55,461 bases of DNA from Rhodoferax sp. (lineage in GTDB: Bacteria; Pseudomonadota; Gammaproteobacteria; Burkholderiales; Burkholderiaceae_C): positions 1-55,461 of the forward strand of contig JARLJI010000204.1 of assembly GCA_031291295.1 (NCBI GenBank), given 5' to 3'. The notes under the pieces were generated by a model, which saw nothing but the letters and a program-made list of their open reading frames with translations, searched no databases and was not told the DNA's origin. This document shows positions 8,127-16,229 of this stretch, in pieces. Position 1 is the first letter of the stretch; the number at the start of each line of letters is the position of its first letter. The position numbers were made by a program, and so were the translations under genes.

Positions 8127-9312
8127 TATCGACGATGACGAACTGCTGGATGCGCTCGGGGTAGAAGTCACTCCCCTCAAGGCCTCCAGCCGAACCCCGC
8201 GCGAGGAGCGCATCATCGCGGGCTTCGAGGACATCCTGCGCTTCCATCAGGCCCATGGCCGCGCCCCACGGCATGGCGAGGGGCACGACATCTTCGAGCG
8301 CCTGTATGCGGTGCGCCTGGACCAGCTACGCAGGTTGCCGGAGGCGCAGACCCTGCTGGCTGAGCTGGATGCTCCCGGCCTCCTGTCCCATACGCCAGCG
8401 GGACCCTCGGCCGATGCCGATGACCTTGACGCAGACGCCTTGCTGGCCGAGCTGGGTATTGGCGATGAACCCGCAGACCAGAACAACATCACCGTGTTGC
8501 ACCATGTGCGTTCTAGCGTTGTAAAGCGAGCGGCGGAGGAGATCGCGAATCGGGCCCGCTGCATTGACTTCGATCACTTCGAACCACTGTTTGAAAAAGT
8601 CAAGACGGATCTCGGCAGCGGTCTGCGCAAGACACGTATGTTCCAGACCCGCTCCATGGACGAAATTCAGCAGGGAACGTTCTTCGTTGTCGGTGGGCAG
8701 ATCGCATACATCGCCGAAGTAGGCGAAGAGTTCACCACCAAATATGACCGGCGCGACAGCAGGCTCCGCGTCATATTTGACAATGGAACAGAGAGTGAAG
8801 TGTTACAGCGCTCTCTTCAACGCGCGCTTCATCGCGATGAGGTGGCGCGTTTGATCACCGAGCCGAGCGCCGGACCACTATTTGGCGACGCGCCAGAGGC
8901 AGACGACATTGAAACCGGCACCATCTACGTGCTGCGCAGCCTCTCCAGCCACCCTTTCGTGGTCGAGCACCGCGAACTGATCCACAAGATCGGCGTGACC
9001 GGCGGCAAGGTGGAAACCCGCATCGCAGGCGCGGACAAAGACGCCACCTACCTCTTGGCCGCCGTGGAGGTGGTGGCCACGTACAAGCTCCACAACCTGA
9101 ACCGCATCAGGCTGGAAAACATCTTCCACCGCTTGTTCGGCGCAGCACAGCTCGACTTGACTATCGAAGACCGCTTCGGACATCCGGTTAAACCGAGGGA
9201 ATGGTTCCTGGTGCCGCTTCATGTGATTGACGAGGCGGTTGAGCGCATTCGGGGTGGGTCAATTACCGATGTGGTCTATGACCCGAAGACGGCACGGTTG
9301 GTCGGCTTATGA
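8119..9312 (+). CDS. GIY-YIG nuclease family protein
   Basis: A 397-residue protein starting at ATG 8119, eight bases inside the helicase gene. The open frame extends further upstream to 7957, but that part is helicase coding sequence. The C-terminal ~130 residues form a GIY-YIG endonuclease domain: IYV near residue 268, KIG near 290, the conserved R of ETRIAG near 300 and the metal-binding E of LENIF near 333. The N-terminal ~250 residues are acidic then mixed, and probably bind partners or DNA. With the methyltransferase and helicase it likely provides the cutting activity. Pairs of SF2 helicase and GIY-YIG nuclease with a class I methyltransferase recur in bacteria, but I know of no settled name for this set. 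Confidence 0.85.
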   Translation: MADIDDDELLDALGVEVTPLKASSRTPREERIIAGFEDILRFHQAHGRAPRHGEGHDIFERLYAVRLDQLRRLPEAQTLLAELDAPGLLSHTPAGPSADADDLDADALLAELGIGDEPADQNNITVLHHVRSSVVKRAAEEIANRARCIDFDHFEPLFEKVKTDLGSGLRKTRMFQTRSMDEIQQGTFFVVGGQIAYIAEVGEEFTTKYDRRDSRLRVIFDNGTESEVLQRSLQRALHRDEVARLITEPSAGPLFGDAPEADDIETGTIYVLRSLSSHPFVVEHRELIHKIGVTGGKVETRIAGADKDATYLLAAVEVVATYKLHNLNRIRLENIFHRLFGAAQLDLTIEDRFGHPVKPREWFLVPLHVIDEAVERIRGGSITDVVYDPKTARLVGL

Positions 9313-9567
9313 CGTGGTTTTGTGCCGAGCTGGCGGGTTTGCCGGGAGACACTCGATGGTGCCGTTCTGGGGTGTCCGGTGTGGACGCACTGACGACGTG
9401 TCGAAACTGAAGCCGCCGGCCGAACTTCAAGTCGCTGGAGCTTGAAACCAGACGGGGATTGGTACAGGCTGCAGGTGGTCAGACTGCTGCACTTGAATGC
9501 AAACCATCCAGCTGTAGCCATTCATGGATTGCAACACCAATTGCAACAACCTTGACCTGAAAAGACG
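9313..9567. other. island/tRNA junction region without genes
   Basis: No supported coding sequence. It holds a small inverted repeat TTCAAG (9426-9431) / CTTGAA (9441-9446) and a 12-base tandem pair built on ATTGCAACA at about 9528-9551. It lies between the end of the defence operon and the terminator next to tRNA-Asn, so it could include the end of an integrated element. No second copy of the tRNA 3' end is present in the window. Confidence 0.4.
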
Positions 9568-9599
9568 AAGGGCTTAGCTACTTTCGCAGCTAAGCCCTT
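9568..9599 (-). terminator. Rho-independent terminator of tRNA-Asn (possibly bidirectional)
   Basis: A perfect 12-base stem (9568-9579 with 9588-9599) and an 8-base loop. On the minus strand it follows the tRNA 3' end by only 8 bases and is trailed by a T-rich stretch (CGTCTTTTC). On the plus strand it is followed by GTTTTAT, so it may also stop transcripts leaving the island. Confidence 0.8.
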
Positions 9600-9607
9600 G
9601 TTTTATA

Positions 9608-9683
9608 TGGCTCCTCGACCTGGGCTCGAACCAGGGACCTACGGATTAACAGTCCGGCGCTCTACCAACTGAGCTATCGAGGA
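9608..9683 (-). tRNA. tRNA-Asn (anticodon GTT)
   Basis: On the minus strand the 76-base sequence folds as a cloverleaf. The acceptor stem TCCTCGA pairs with TCGAGGA, the anticodon loop reads CTGTTAA with anticodon GTT, the T-arm holds GGTTCGAGCC, and the encoded 3' end is GCCA. The 3' end points toward the accessory island, the usual side for integrase-mediated insertion. Confidence 0.97.
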
Positions 9684-9869
9684 ACAAGCCCTAAATTATA
9701 GCAATGTTTTTTGGGCAATCCTGGCGAGTCCCGAACTGAAATGCAGCGCGTCGCGGGGTACGTCAGGGGTGTTCCAGGTTCCGCAAGTTTCCGTCGCCCT
9801 TGAGCCGGTCACCTGCACATAGGGCATCGCCTGCGACACCGAGGTGTGTGGTCATTCAGAAGTGAGGGC

Positions 9870-9925
9870 CGCTATAAAAATAATAGCTATATGTCAATGC
9901 TGCATAAAGGCTACCGGTCTATTTC
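9870..9925 (+). repeat. dispersed ~55-bp repeat, copy A (intergenic)
   Basis: Forward-orientation copy of the repeat family found seven times in this window. It starts with GCTAT, seven bases, then ATAGCTAT, followed by exactly 28 bases ending in GGCTACCGGTC. It lies between tRNA-Asn and thiE and no gene is affected. Confidence 0.75.
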
Positions 9926-9957
9926 CTTTAAATCTTGCTGTGACTGATGACTTCCCG

Positions 9958-10884
9958 TCATGGCGCCTGGGTCGCGTCATATCTCGCCATCCCAGTCTGG
10001 ATCTCTGATTTCAACTTTGCCACGGCCGCTTCGGGCTGCGCCGCAGCGACCAGTGCGCGCACGACCGCCACCGAGCCTACGCCGCTGGCGAGTACCTCGG
10101 GCAGTTTGCTACCGTCGATGCCGCCGATCGCCACCAGCGGATAGTCGCGCATCAGCCGGGCGTAGGCGGCCAGGCGGCCGGTGCCTTGCGGCGCGGTGGC
10201 CATCTGCTTGAGGGTGGTGGGGAACACCGCGCCCATGGCGATGTAGCTGGGGCTGAGGCGGTCGGCACGCAGCATTTCGGCGTAGCCGTGGCTGCTCAGG
10301 CCGAGCCGCAAACCGGCGGCGCGGATCGCCGACAGGTCGGCCGCACCGAGGTCTTCCTGCCCCAGGTGCACGCCGTATGCGCCAGCGGCGATGGCGGCTT
10401 GCCAGTGATCGTTGATGAACAGCAGTGTGTCCGTGCCCTTGACGGCCTCGACCGCCGCGCGCACTTCACGCTCCACGGCCTGGGCATCGCCGGATTTGAA
10501 GCGCAGCTGAACCGTGGGCACGCCGGCCCGCGCCATGCGCGCCACCCAGGCTGCATCGGGCAGCACGGCGTACAGCCCGAGTCGCTTGGGGCAACTGGCG
10601 AAGGCGTCCGGCCGCGGCCAGGCGCGCATGCCGAAGTCCCGGGGCTCGGCGGGCCAGTCGGCGGGATTGAACGGGCCCGTGCGCAGCGTCATCGCCTGCC
10701 AGGCGTGGGCCAGGCACTCGGCGTCGATTTCGATGAATCCCAAGTCCAGGCAGGCTTGTTTGGCGGCGCGGTAGACCGGCGCCTCGCTGCTGAAAGCCGG
10801 CGCGGTGCGGAGCTGCGGCGTCAGCCCGAGCGTGGCCTGGTGGGCCGACACAATGGCCTGTGCCATGTCGTGGTGTGAAGTCAT
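9958..10884 (-). CDS. thiE: thiamine phosphate synthase with N-terminal extension
   Basis: ThiE joins HMP-pyrophosphate and thiazole phosphate to make thiamine phosphate in the cytoplasm. The TIM-barrel synthase domain occupies residues ~95-300: [34 protein letters not shown], the phosphate-binding GAVFPTT and VAIGGID. An N-terminal part of about 90 residues ([16 protein letters not shown]...) is not part of the standard ~210-residue enzyme and has no clear homology to me. Total length is 308 residues from ATG 10884. TTG 10890 is an alternative start but ATG lies two bases after the thiG stop. It is the last gene of the thiO-thiS-thiG-thiE operon. Confidence 0.9.
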   Translation of the reverse strand: MTSHHDMAQAIVSAHQATLGLTPQLRTAPAFSSEAPVYRAAKQACLDLGFIEIDAECLAHAWQAMTLRTGPFNPADWPAEPRDFGMRAWPRPDAFASCPKRLGLYAVLPDAAWVARMARAGVPTVQLRFKSGDAQAVEREVRAAVEAVKGTDTLLFINDHWQAAIAAGAYGVHLGQEDLGAADLSAIRAAGLRLGLSSHGYAEMLRADRLSPSYIAMGAVFPTTLKQMATAPQGTGRLAAYARLMRDYPLVAIGGIDGSKLPEVLASGVGSVAVVRALVAAAQPEAAVAKLKSEIQTGMARYDATQAP

Positions 10885-10886
10885 GG

Positions 10887-11690
10887 TCAAGCCTCGTGCC
10901 AGAAAGGGGTGCCCAGCACTGGGGTGCTGGGCTGGGCCGCATCCTGTTCCACCATGGCGCCGGCAAGATGCGCGTCGCGGCCCGCCTGCACGGCACCGGC
11001 GAATGCGCCGGCCATGGCCACGGGATCCTGCGCGAGCGCGACGGCCGTGTTCAGCAGCACGCCGTCATAACCCCATTCCATCACCTGGCAGGCGTGCGAG
11101 GGCAGGCCCAGCCCGGCGTCGACGATCATGGGCACGGACAGGCGCTCGCGCAGCATGCGCAGGGCGTAGGGATTGACGGGGCCCTTGCCGGTGCCGATGG
11201 GCGCTGCCCACGGCATCACGGCCTGGCAACCCACGTCCACCAGGCGCTGGCACAGCACCAGATCCTCGGTGCAATAGGGCAGCACCAGGAAGCCGTCCTT
11301 GATCAGTCGGCTGGCTACGTCGACCAGGTTGAGGGTGTCGGGCTGCAGGGTGTAGTCGTCACCAATGAGCTCGAGCTTGATCCATGGCGTGGCAAACACC
11401 TCGCGTGCCATGTGCGCCGTGGTGATGGCCTCCTGCGCGCTGTGGCAGCCGGCGGTGTTGGGCAGCACCGGCACACCGAGCTTGCGCAGCAATTCCCAAA
11501 AGCCGTTGCTGGCGTCGCTAGCCGTCACATTCTGGCGCCGCAGCGAGGCGGTCAGCATCGCGGGCCGGGCGCGATGGACCGCCGCCTCCAGCGTGGCGGG
11601 GGAGGGGTACCGGGCCGTGCCCAGCAGCAGCCGGCTTTGGAACGCCTGGCCGTAAAGGACCAGTGGATCGGAAGAGATGGAGGTGTTCAT
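10887..11690 (-). CDS. thiG: thiazole synthase
   Basis: ThiG condenses deoxyxylulose phosphate, ThiS thiocarboxylate and dehydroglycine into the thiazole moiety of thiamine. The 267-residue barrel shows [11 protein letters not shown], the Schiff-base lysine in [21 protein letters not shown] and the phosphate loop [10 protein letters not shown] followed by GVLLNTAVA. The length is normal. It starts at ATG 11688-11690, 13 bases after thiS, and ends two bases before thiE. The dehydroglycine donor is expected from ThiO, encoded upstream. Confidence 0.96.
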   Translation of the reverse strand: MNTSISSDPLVLYGQAFQSRLLLGTARYPSPATLEAAVHRARPAMLTASLRRQNVTASDASNGFWELLRKLGVPVLPNTAGCHSAQEAITTAHMAREVFATPWIKLELIGDDYTLQPDTLNLVDVASRLIKDGFLVLPYCTEDLVLCQRLVDVGCQAVMPWAAPIGTGKGPVNPYALRMLRERLSVPMIVDAGLGLPSHACQVMEWGYDGVLLNTAVALAQDPVAMAGAFAGAVQAGRDAHLAGAMVEQDAAQPSTPVLGTPFWHEA

Positions 11691-11703
11691 GGGTGGGGTA
11701 CTT

Positions 11704-11901
11704 TCAGCCGCCGGTGACCGGAAAGATGACTTCGATGTGATCGCCGGGCTGCAAAAGGGTTTGCGCGTAGTGCGTGTTGGGCACGAACTGCATGTTCACC
11801 GCCGTGGCGAACGGCGCCTGGGGTTGCAGGAGGGCGAGCGCATCGGCCAGGGTGGCACCGTTGGGGAGTTCGTGGGCGGTCTTGTTGAGGAAGATGTTCA
11901 C
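11704..11901 (-). CDS. thiS: sulfur carrier protein ThiS
   Basis: A 65-residue ubiquitin-like protein ending in the required Gly-Gly (IEVIFPVTGG), which carries the thiocarboxylate sulfur to ThiG. It starts at GTG 11899-11901, overlapping the thiO stop by four bases (GTGA). The ATG codons further inside would remove the beta-grasp core. Its place between thiO and thiG is typical for this clade. Confidence 0.93.
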   Translation of the reverse strand: MNIFLNKTAHELPNGATLADALALLQPQAPFATAVNMQFVPNTHYAQTLLQPGDHIEVIFPVTGG

Positions 11902-13013
11902 GGGGTCACCCCCTCGGCGTGCTCGATGCGCAAGGCCAGGGCGCTGGCCAGCGGTGACGCGCCGGTGGTGACCAGTTCCATCACCACATCGAGCAGGGCC
12001 GGCGCAATCAGGAAGCCATGGCGGTACAGGCCGTTGATCTGCAGCATGCGCGGGCCCAGGTGGCGAATGGCCGGCAGATTGTCGGGCAGGGCGGGGCGGC
12101 ACTGGGTGGCAATTTCCACGATGCGCGCTTCGGCGAAACCGGTGTGCACCGAATACGCCGCACTCAGCAACTCCAAGGTCGAGCGCACGCTGGCGGGGGA
12201 GAGATCGTCCGACTCGATTTCGGTCGCCCCGATCACAAACAGATGGTCTGGCTTGGGCGCGATGTAGAGCGGGTAACGGGGGTGGATCAGTCGCGTCGGG
12301 CGGCTCAGCGTCACCTCGGGCGCGTGGACCCGGATCACTTCGCCGCGCACGCCGCGCAGGGCCGCCCACTGGCCGCGCGCGCCCAAGCCCCGGCAGTCGA
12401 ACAGCCAGTCGGGCTGGCCGCGCTGGCCGGGATCGAAGTCGCCGGGGTCGCGCGGACTGTGCCAGTGCAGCCCGACCTGTAGCGCCTCCAGTTGATGGAG
12501 CAGGGCCGTCAGCAACTGGTGGTTGTCCAGCTGGCCTTCGCCGGGCAGATAAAGCCCCTGCGTAAAACGCGAACCCAGTGCCGGCTCGAGCCGGGCCACG
12601 CCGGCCGCGTCCAGCGCCTGGGCGGCCGGCAGCGCCGGAATGCTGCGACGGGTGGCGACCATTTGATGGGAGAAGCGCGCGGCCTCCGCGGCATCCTGCC
12701 GGTGCCACAGGATCAGCGAGCCTTCCTGCTGGAAGAACACCGGCTGGTCGAGCTGCGCGATCAGCGCTGGCCAACGGAGCAGCGCATGGCGCCCCATTTG
12801 CACCACGCTGGTTTCGGTCACGGCGGATTCGGCCAGCGGCGCCAGCATGGCGGCCGCGACGCGGGCAGCGGCGCCCTCGGCTTGCGGGCCGCCAGCGTCG
12901 AACAGTTCGACCGCATGGCCCGCCCGTGCGAGCTGCACGGCCAGCAGCCGGCCCATCAGGCCGGCACCCAATACCACCGAGGTGGACAACTTTGACGAAG
13001 AGTGGAAATTCAT
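11898..13013 (-). CDS. thiO: FAD-dependent glycine oxidase
   Basis: ThiO oxidises glycine to the imine used by ThiG for thiazole synthesis. It has 371 residues from ATG 13011-13013. The N-terminal Rossmann motif VVLGAGLMGRLLAVQLARAG binds FAD, and the C-terminal part shows the family-typical FVIGATEIESDDLSPASVRSTLE and INGLYRHGFLIAP. The open frame extends further upstream, but that part covers the TPP riboswitch, so the start after the aptamer is chosen. First gene of the riboswitch-controlled thi operon. Confidence 0.93.
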   Translation of the reverse strand: MNFHSSSKLSTSVVLGAGLMGRLLAVQLARAGHAVELFDAGGPQAEGAAARVAAAMLAPLAESAVTETSVVQMGRHALLRWPALIAQLDQPVFFQQEGSLILWHRQDAAEAARFSHQMVATRRSIPALPAAQALDAAGVARLEPALGSRFTQGLYLPGEGQLDNHQLLTALLHQLEALQVGLHWHSPRDPGDFDPGQRGQPDWLFDCRGLGARGQWAALRGVRGEVIRVHAPEVTLSRPTRLIHPRYPLYIAPKPDHLFVIGATEIESDDLSPASVRSTLELLSAAYSVHTGFAEARIVEIATQCRPALPDNLPAIRHLGPRMLQINGLYRHGFLIAPALLDVVMELVTTGASPLASALALRIEHAEGVTP

Positions 13014-13067
13014 GGGTCCATCTGCAGAAAACAGCTGGACAAAACGAGGCGGCCTCATTGGTGGAAA

Positions 13068-13143
13068 CTTCCCACGCCAGCATGATCTGGATCGGGTCTT
13101 AGGGTTTTTCTCAGTCAAGCCAAGCCGGCCAGACACCCCTGTT
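13068..13143 (-). promoter_or_regulatory. TPP riboswitch (THI box)
   Basis: The minus strand between thiD and thiO carries the conserved TPP aptamer parts in order: GGGGTGTC, CTGAGA followed by ACCC, then GATCCAGATCATGCTGGCG and the closing GGGAAG. It ends about 55 bases before the thiO start, so thiamine pyrophosphate should repress thiOSGE. The short space suggests control of translation or early termination; I cannot tell which. Confidence 0.93.
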
Positions 13144-13215
13144 TCATCCGTACCTCCAATTACATCACACCGCGCAGGCATTGGCTGCATCGCAACTTGC
13201 CGCATAATTTTCGCA

Positions 13216-14073
13216 ATGACCATGAATGACTCTTTTCCAGCGCCGGGCGGCCACTACGCGCGGGTTCTGTCGATTGCCGGTTCGGACAGCGGCGGCGGCG
13301 CCGGTATCCAGGCCGACCTCAAGACCTTCTGTGCGCTGGGCTGCTATGGCATGACCGCCATCACGGCGATCACCGCGCAAAACACGGTGGGCGTCAGCGC
13401 CATCCATGGCATTCCGCCGGACATGGTGAAGGCCCAGATTCAGGCGGTGCTCGACGATATCGGCGTGGACGCCGTGAAGATTGGCATGCTCCATTCGCCC
13501 GAGATTGTGAAGGTGGTCGCCTGGGCGATTGACCACTACCAGCTCACGCAGGTGGTGCTCGATCCGGTGATGGTCGCCACCAGCGGCGACCGGCTCATCG
13601 CGCCAGAGACCGTGCAGGTTCTGGTGCAGGAGCTGTTTCCGCGTGCGACGGTGGTCACACCCAATCTGGATGAAGCGGCCTTGCTGCTGGGGCGGGACAT
13701 CCGCGGCGTCGAAGCGCTCGACCAGGCCGCCAGTGACCTGCTGGCGCTGGGTGCGCGGGCGGTGCTGCTCAAGGGCGGCCATCTGCCGGGCGAGCAGGTG
13801 GTAGATGTGCTGGCGCAGACGGGTGGCGCCAGGCAACACCTGCAATCGGCGCGCATCGCCAGCCGCAACGTGCATGGCACCGGCTGCACGTTGTCATCGG
13901 CCATCGCGGCTTACCTGGCGCTAGGCTTGCCCTTGCCGCGAGCGGTCGAGCAGGCACGCGCCTACATTCTGGCGGCGATCGCTGCGGGCGCCGGCGTGCA
14001 AACGGGGCACGGGCACGGCCCCTTGAATCACGGCCACGCGCCCGTGCCCATGCGCACCGTGCCGCCGCTGTAA
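13216..14073 (+). CDS. thiD: hydroxymethylpyrimidine/phosphomethylpyrimidine kinase
   Basis: ThiD phosphorylates HMP and HMP-phosphate to give the pyrimidine substrate of ThiE. It has 285 residues from ATG 13216 (ATG 13222 also possible). Signatures are SIAGSDSGGGAGIQADLKTF, MTAITAITAQNT, DPVMVATSG, TPNLDEAALLLG and the anion-hole motif NVHGTGCTLSSAIAA. The C-terminal tail is His/Gly-rich (GHGHGPLNHGHAP), which may bind metal or be disordered. It is divergent from thiO and not covered by the riboswitch. The longer open frame upstream is antisense to thiO and is rejected. Confidence 0.95.
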   Translation: MTMNDSFPAPGGHYARVLSIAGSDSGGGAGIQADLKTFCALGCYGMTAITAITAQNTVGVSAIHGIPPDMVKAQIQAVLDDIGVDAVKIGMLHSPEIVKVVAWAIDHYQLTQVVLDPVMVATSGDRLIAPETVQVLVQELFPRATVVTPNLDEAALLLGRDIRGVEALDQAASDLLALGARAVLLKGGHLPGEQVVDVLAQTGGARQHLQSARIASRNVHGTGCTLSSAIAAYLALGLPLPRAVEQARAYILAAIAAGAGVQTGHGHGPLNHGHAPVPMRTVPPL

Positions 14074-14081
14074 ACGGTACG

Positions 14082-15449
14082 TCAGAGCCGGCGTATCGGG
14101 CGCTTGCGCCAGACCAGCCGGTAGTAGCTGGTTTGCAGCGCGAGCATGGCCAGGAAGGCCACGGGGTAGGCGACCCAGATGCCATTCAGGCCGATGCGAT
14201 GGCTCATGCCCCAGGCCACAGGCACCTCGACCGCCAGGATCGCGAACATCGAGATGGCGGTTGGCACCAGCACGCTGCCGCTCGCACGCATCAGGCCCGA
14301 CAGCACGGCGGACATGCCGAAAATGATGGAGCTCCACAGCATGATGTGCAAGAGGGTCTGCGCGACCTCGACCACTGGCGCGCTGGTAATGAAAAAGCCG
14401 ATGATGGTGCGCGAGAACAGATAGGCCAGCACCACCAGGCTGCCCGTGATGAAGAGGTTCATCAGGATGCCCGTGCGGGCGATGGCACCCAGCGAATTCG
14501 CGCGCCCCGCGCCAATCGCCTGGGCGCCCAAAATGGACGCCGTGATGGCGATGGAGATGGCTGGAAACTGCACATAAGCCACGACCTGATTCACCGCGCC
14601 ATACGCCGCCGTGGCGTTCGAGCCGAAGCCGTTGACCATGAACAGCACAGCCACCTCGGAGACCGACATGGTAATCATCTGTACCCCCGTCGGTAGTCCG
14701 ATGCGCAGCACCTTGGCCAGAATCGCCCGGTCAATCTTCATGTGCCGTAAAAAGACCGCGTCCGGCGCCAGGGGGTGCTTGCGCCGGAGCATGTACCAGC
14801 CGAGCCAGAGCAGCGCCACGGCATACGAGGCCACGCTGGCCCAGGCGCCACTGGCGATGCCCATCATGGGCAGTCCGCCCCAGCCGCGGATCAGTGCCGG
14901 TGTCAGCACCAGTCCGATGACAGTGGACATCAACAGGGTCAGCAGCGGCGTGAGGGTGTCGCTGACCCCACGCATCATCGAGGTCGCCAGCAGAAACACA
15001 AAGATGCCGGGCGTGGCAATCAGCATGATGCGCGCATACGTCGTGGCCCCGGGCAGAATGTCGGCCGGCGTGCCCAGCAGGGTCAGCATTGGACCCGTGA
15101 GAGCGCCGCCGAACACGGCCACCACGAGGCCCGCGCTGATGCCCACAGTCAATGTGGTGCCGGCAATCGCCTTGACCCGGTCGTATTCCCTGGCGCCCCA
15201 GGCCTGGCCAATCAGCACCGAAGCGCCGGCGCCCAGGCCAATCAGGAAGGAGATGAAGAAAAACAACACCGGGAAAAATGCCGACACCGAGGCCAGCGCC
15301 TTGACGCCCAGCATCTGGCCGAGATAGACGTTATTGATGGTGCCGGACATGGCCTGCAGGATGTTGCTCAGCATCATGGGGCCGAGGAACACCAGAAATG
15401 CCTTCCACAGCGGTGGGCGTGTTTCCGGGGCGACTGCTGCGGTGCTCAT
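14082..15449 (-). CDS. MATE family multidrug/cation antiporter
   Basis: A 455-residue inner-membrane transporter with about 12 hydrophobic helices, beginning LWKAFLVFLGPMMLSNILQ and containing SVSAFFPVLFFF and SVLIGQAWGARE, as in MATE (DinF/NorM) exporters that use Na+ or H+ gradients. The start ATG 15447-15449 overlaps the stop of the upstream DUF2239 gene (ATGA), so the two are co-translated. It converges with thiD with only eight bases between them. Substrate is unknown. Confidence 0.92.
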   Translation of the reverse strand: MSTAAVAPETRPPLWKAFLVFLGPMMLSNILQAMSGTINNVYLGQMLGVKALASVSAFFPVLFFFISFLIGLGAGASVLIGQAWGAREYDRVKAIAGTTLTVGISAGLVVAVFGGALTGPMLTLLGTPADILPGATTYARIMLIATPGIFVFLLATSMMRGVSDTLTPLLTLLMSTVIGLVLTPALIRGWGGLPMMGIASGAWASVASYAVALLWLGWYMLRRKHPLAPDAVFLRHMKIDRAILAKVLRIGLPTGVQMITMSVSEVAVLFMVNGFGSNATAAYGAVNQVVAYVQFPAISIAITASILGAQAIGAGRANSLGAIARTGILMNLFITGSLVVLAYLFSRTIIGFFITSAPVVEVAQTLLHIMLWSSIIFGMSAVLSGLMRASGSVLVPTAISMFAILAVEVPVAWGMSHRIGLNGIWVAYPVAFLAMLALQTSYYRLVWRKRPIRRL

Positions 15450-16090
15450 TCGGCACTCCCTTCGGTGTGTGGCTGGGGCTGTGGTTCGAAGGCCGCTATT
15501 GCCAGCTTTTTCGCATGAAGGCGAACATCCACAGGCCACGCTTCCACCAGTTCGTCAAATCGGGCGGCATCGCCGGCGAACAGGGCCTTGGAGGCTTCTT
15601 CAAAGCCGCTCTGATGCCCGGCGATCGCCGACATAAAGCGGTAAGCCGCTTCCTGCGCCTGGCGCACACGGTCCTTGCCGGCGTTGGCGCGCCGTGCTTC
15701 TTCCACCAGTTTGCGCAGCGCCACTGATGCGCCGCCGGGCTGGCTGGCCAGCCAGTCCCAGTGCCGGGGCAGCAGCGTGACTTCGCGCGCCACCACGCCC
15801 AGCCGGGGACGGCCCGGGCCACGGTGCGTGTCTGCAGTGGCGTCACAAGGCGGGTTTTGTTCGCCGCCGTGATGCGGCCCTTGCGCAAGTCGCCGCGCCA
15901 CGTCGTCCGGGGTACCGCGCAAATCGAGCTCGACCAGCACACAGGTGTCATCGTCAAACACCAGCACGGGCTCCGTGGAGCCTTGCTCGACCACCTTTTT
16001 AACCGCCATGGCCACGGCCTTCAGTTCGCCTGATGCGATGCACCGGCTCCCTTCAAAGGCAGTGCAGTGCGTGGATACCGATGTATTCAT
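15446..16090 (-). CDS. DUF2239 family protein
   Basis: A 214-residue soluble protein. The core matches DUF2239: RCIASGELKAVA, VLVFDDDTCVLVELDLRGT, then GRPRLGVVAREVTLLP, HWDWLASQPGGASVALRKL and VEEARRA, conserved in proteobacteria but without a known activity. It precedes a MATE exporter in a two-gene operon with a strong promoter (see 16118-16157). The recurring link of DUF2239 with regulated stress or drug-response genes is inference. ATG 16090 has GGAG eight to ten bases upstream. Confidence 0.85.
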   Translation of the reverse strand: MNTSVSTHCTAFEGSRCIASGELKAVAMAVKKVVEQGSTEPVLVFDDDTCVLVELDLRGTPDDVARRLAQGPHHGGEQNPPCDATADTHRGPGRPRLGVVAREVTLLPRHWDWLASQPGGASVALRKLVEEARRANAGKDRVRQAQEAAYRFMSAIAGHQSGFEEASKALFAGDAARFDELVEAWPVDVRLHAKKLAIAAFEPQPQPHTEGSAE

Positions 16091-16117
16091 TTCTTGTTTC
16101 TCCGAAAATTCGACTGA

Positions 16118-16157
16118 ATAATACCCGGATTAAATTAGTTTTCAATATCACCCGGGT
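16118..16157 (-). promoter_or_regulatory. sigma-70 promoter with two flanking ACCCGG operator-like repeats
   Basis: On the minus strand TTGAAA (16140-16145) and TATTAT (16118-16123) are separated by 16 bases, a near-consensus promoter for the DUF2239-MATE operon. Read on the plus strand, two direct repeats of the form AATAnnACCCGG lie at about 16117-16128 and 16144-16156. One overlaps the -10 side and the other sits just upstream of the -35. This is the arrangement expected for a repressor; the regulator is not in the window. Confidence 0.7.
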
Positions 16158-16188
16158 AAAAATAAATCAAATCGGGCAGGCAAAAGAA

Positions 16189-16209
16189 AGGCCCGCACAT
16201 GGCGGGCCT
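16189..16209 (-). terminator. Rho-independent terminator after ferredoxin-NADP reductase
   Basis: An 8-base stem AGGCCCGC / GCGGGCCT with a five-base loop, followed on the minus strand by TTCTTTTG. It lies 21 bases past the reductase stop. Confidence 0.75.
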
Positions 16210-16229
16210 GATCGATGAGCGCAGCCGGC

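Noticed and set aside
9568..9683. Left att site of the island inside the window
   Set aside because: Only one copy of the tRNA-Asn 3' end exists here, so the integration end cannot be proven from this sequence.
12847..13215. Upstream extension of thiD
   Set aside because: The frame is open, but it lies antisense to thiO and across the TPP riboswitch; thiD homology starts at 13216-13260.
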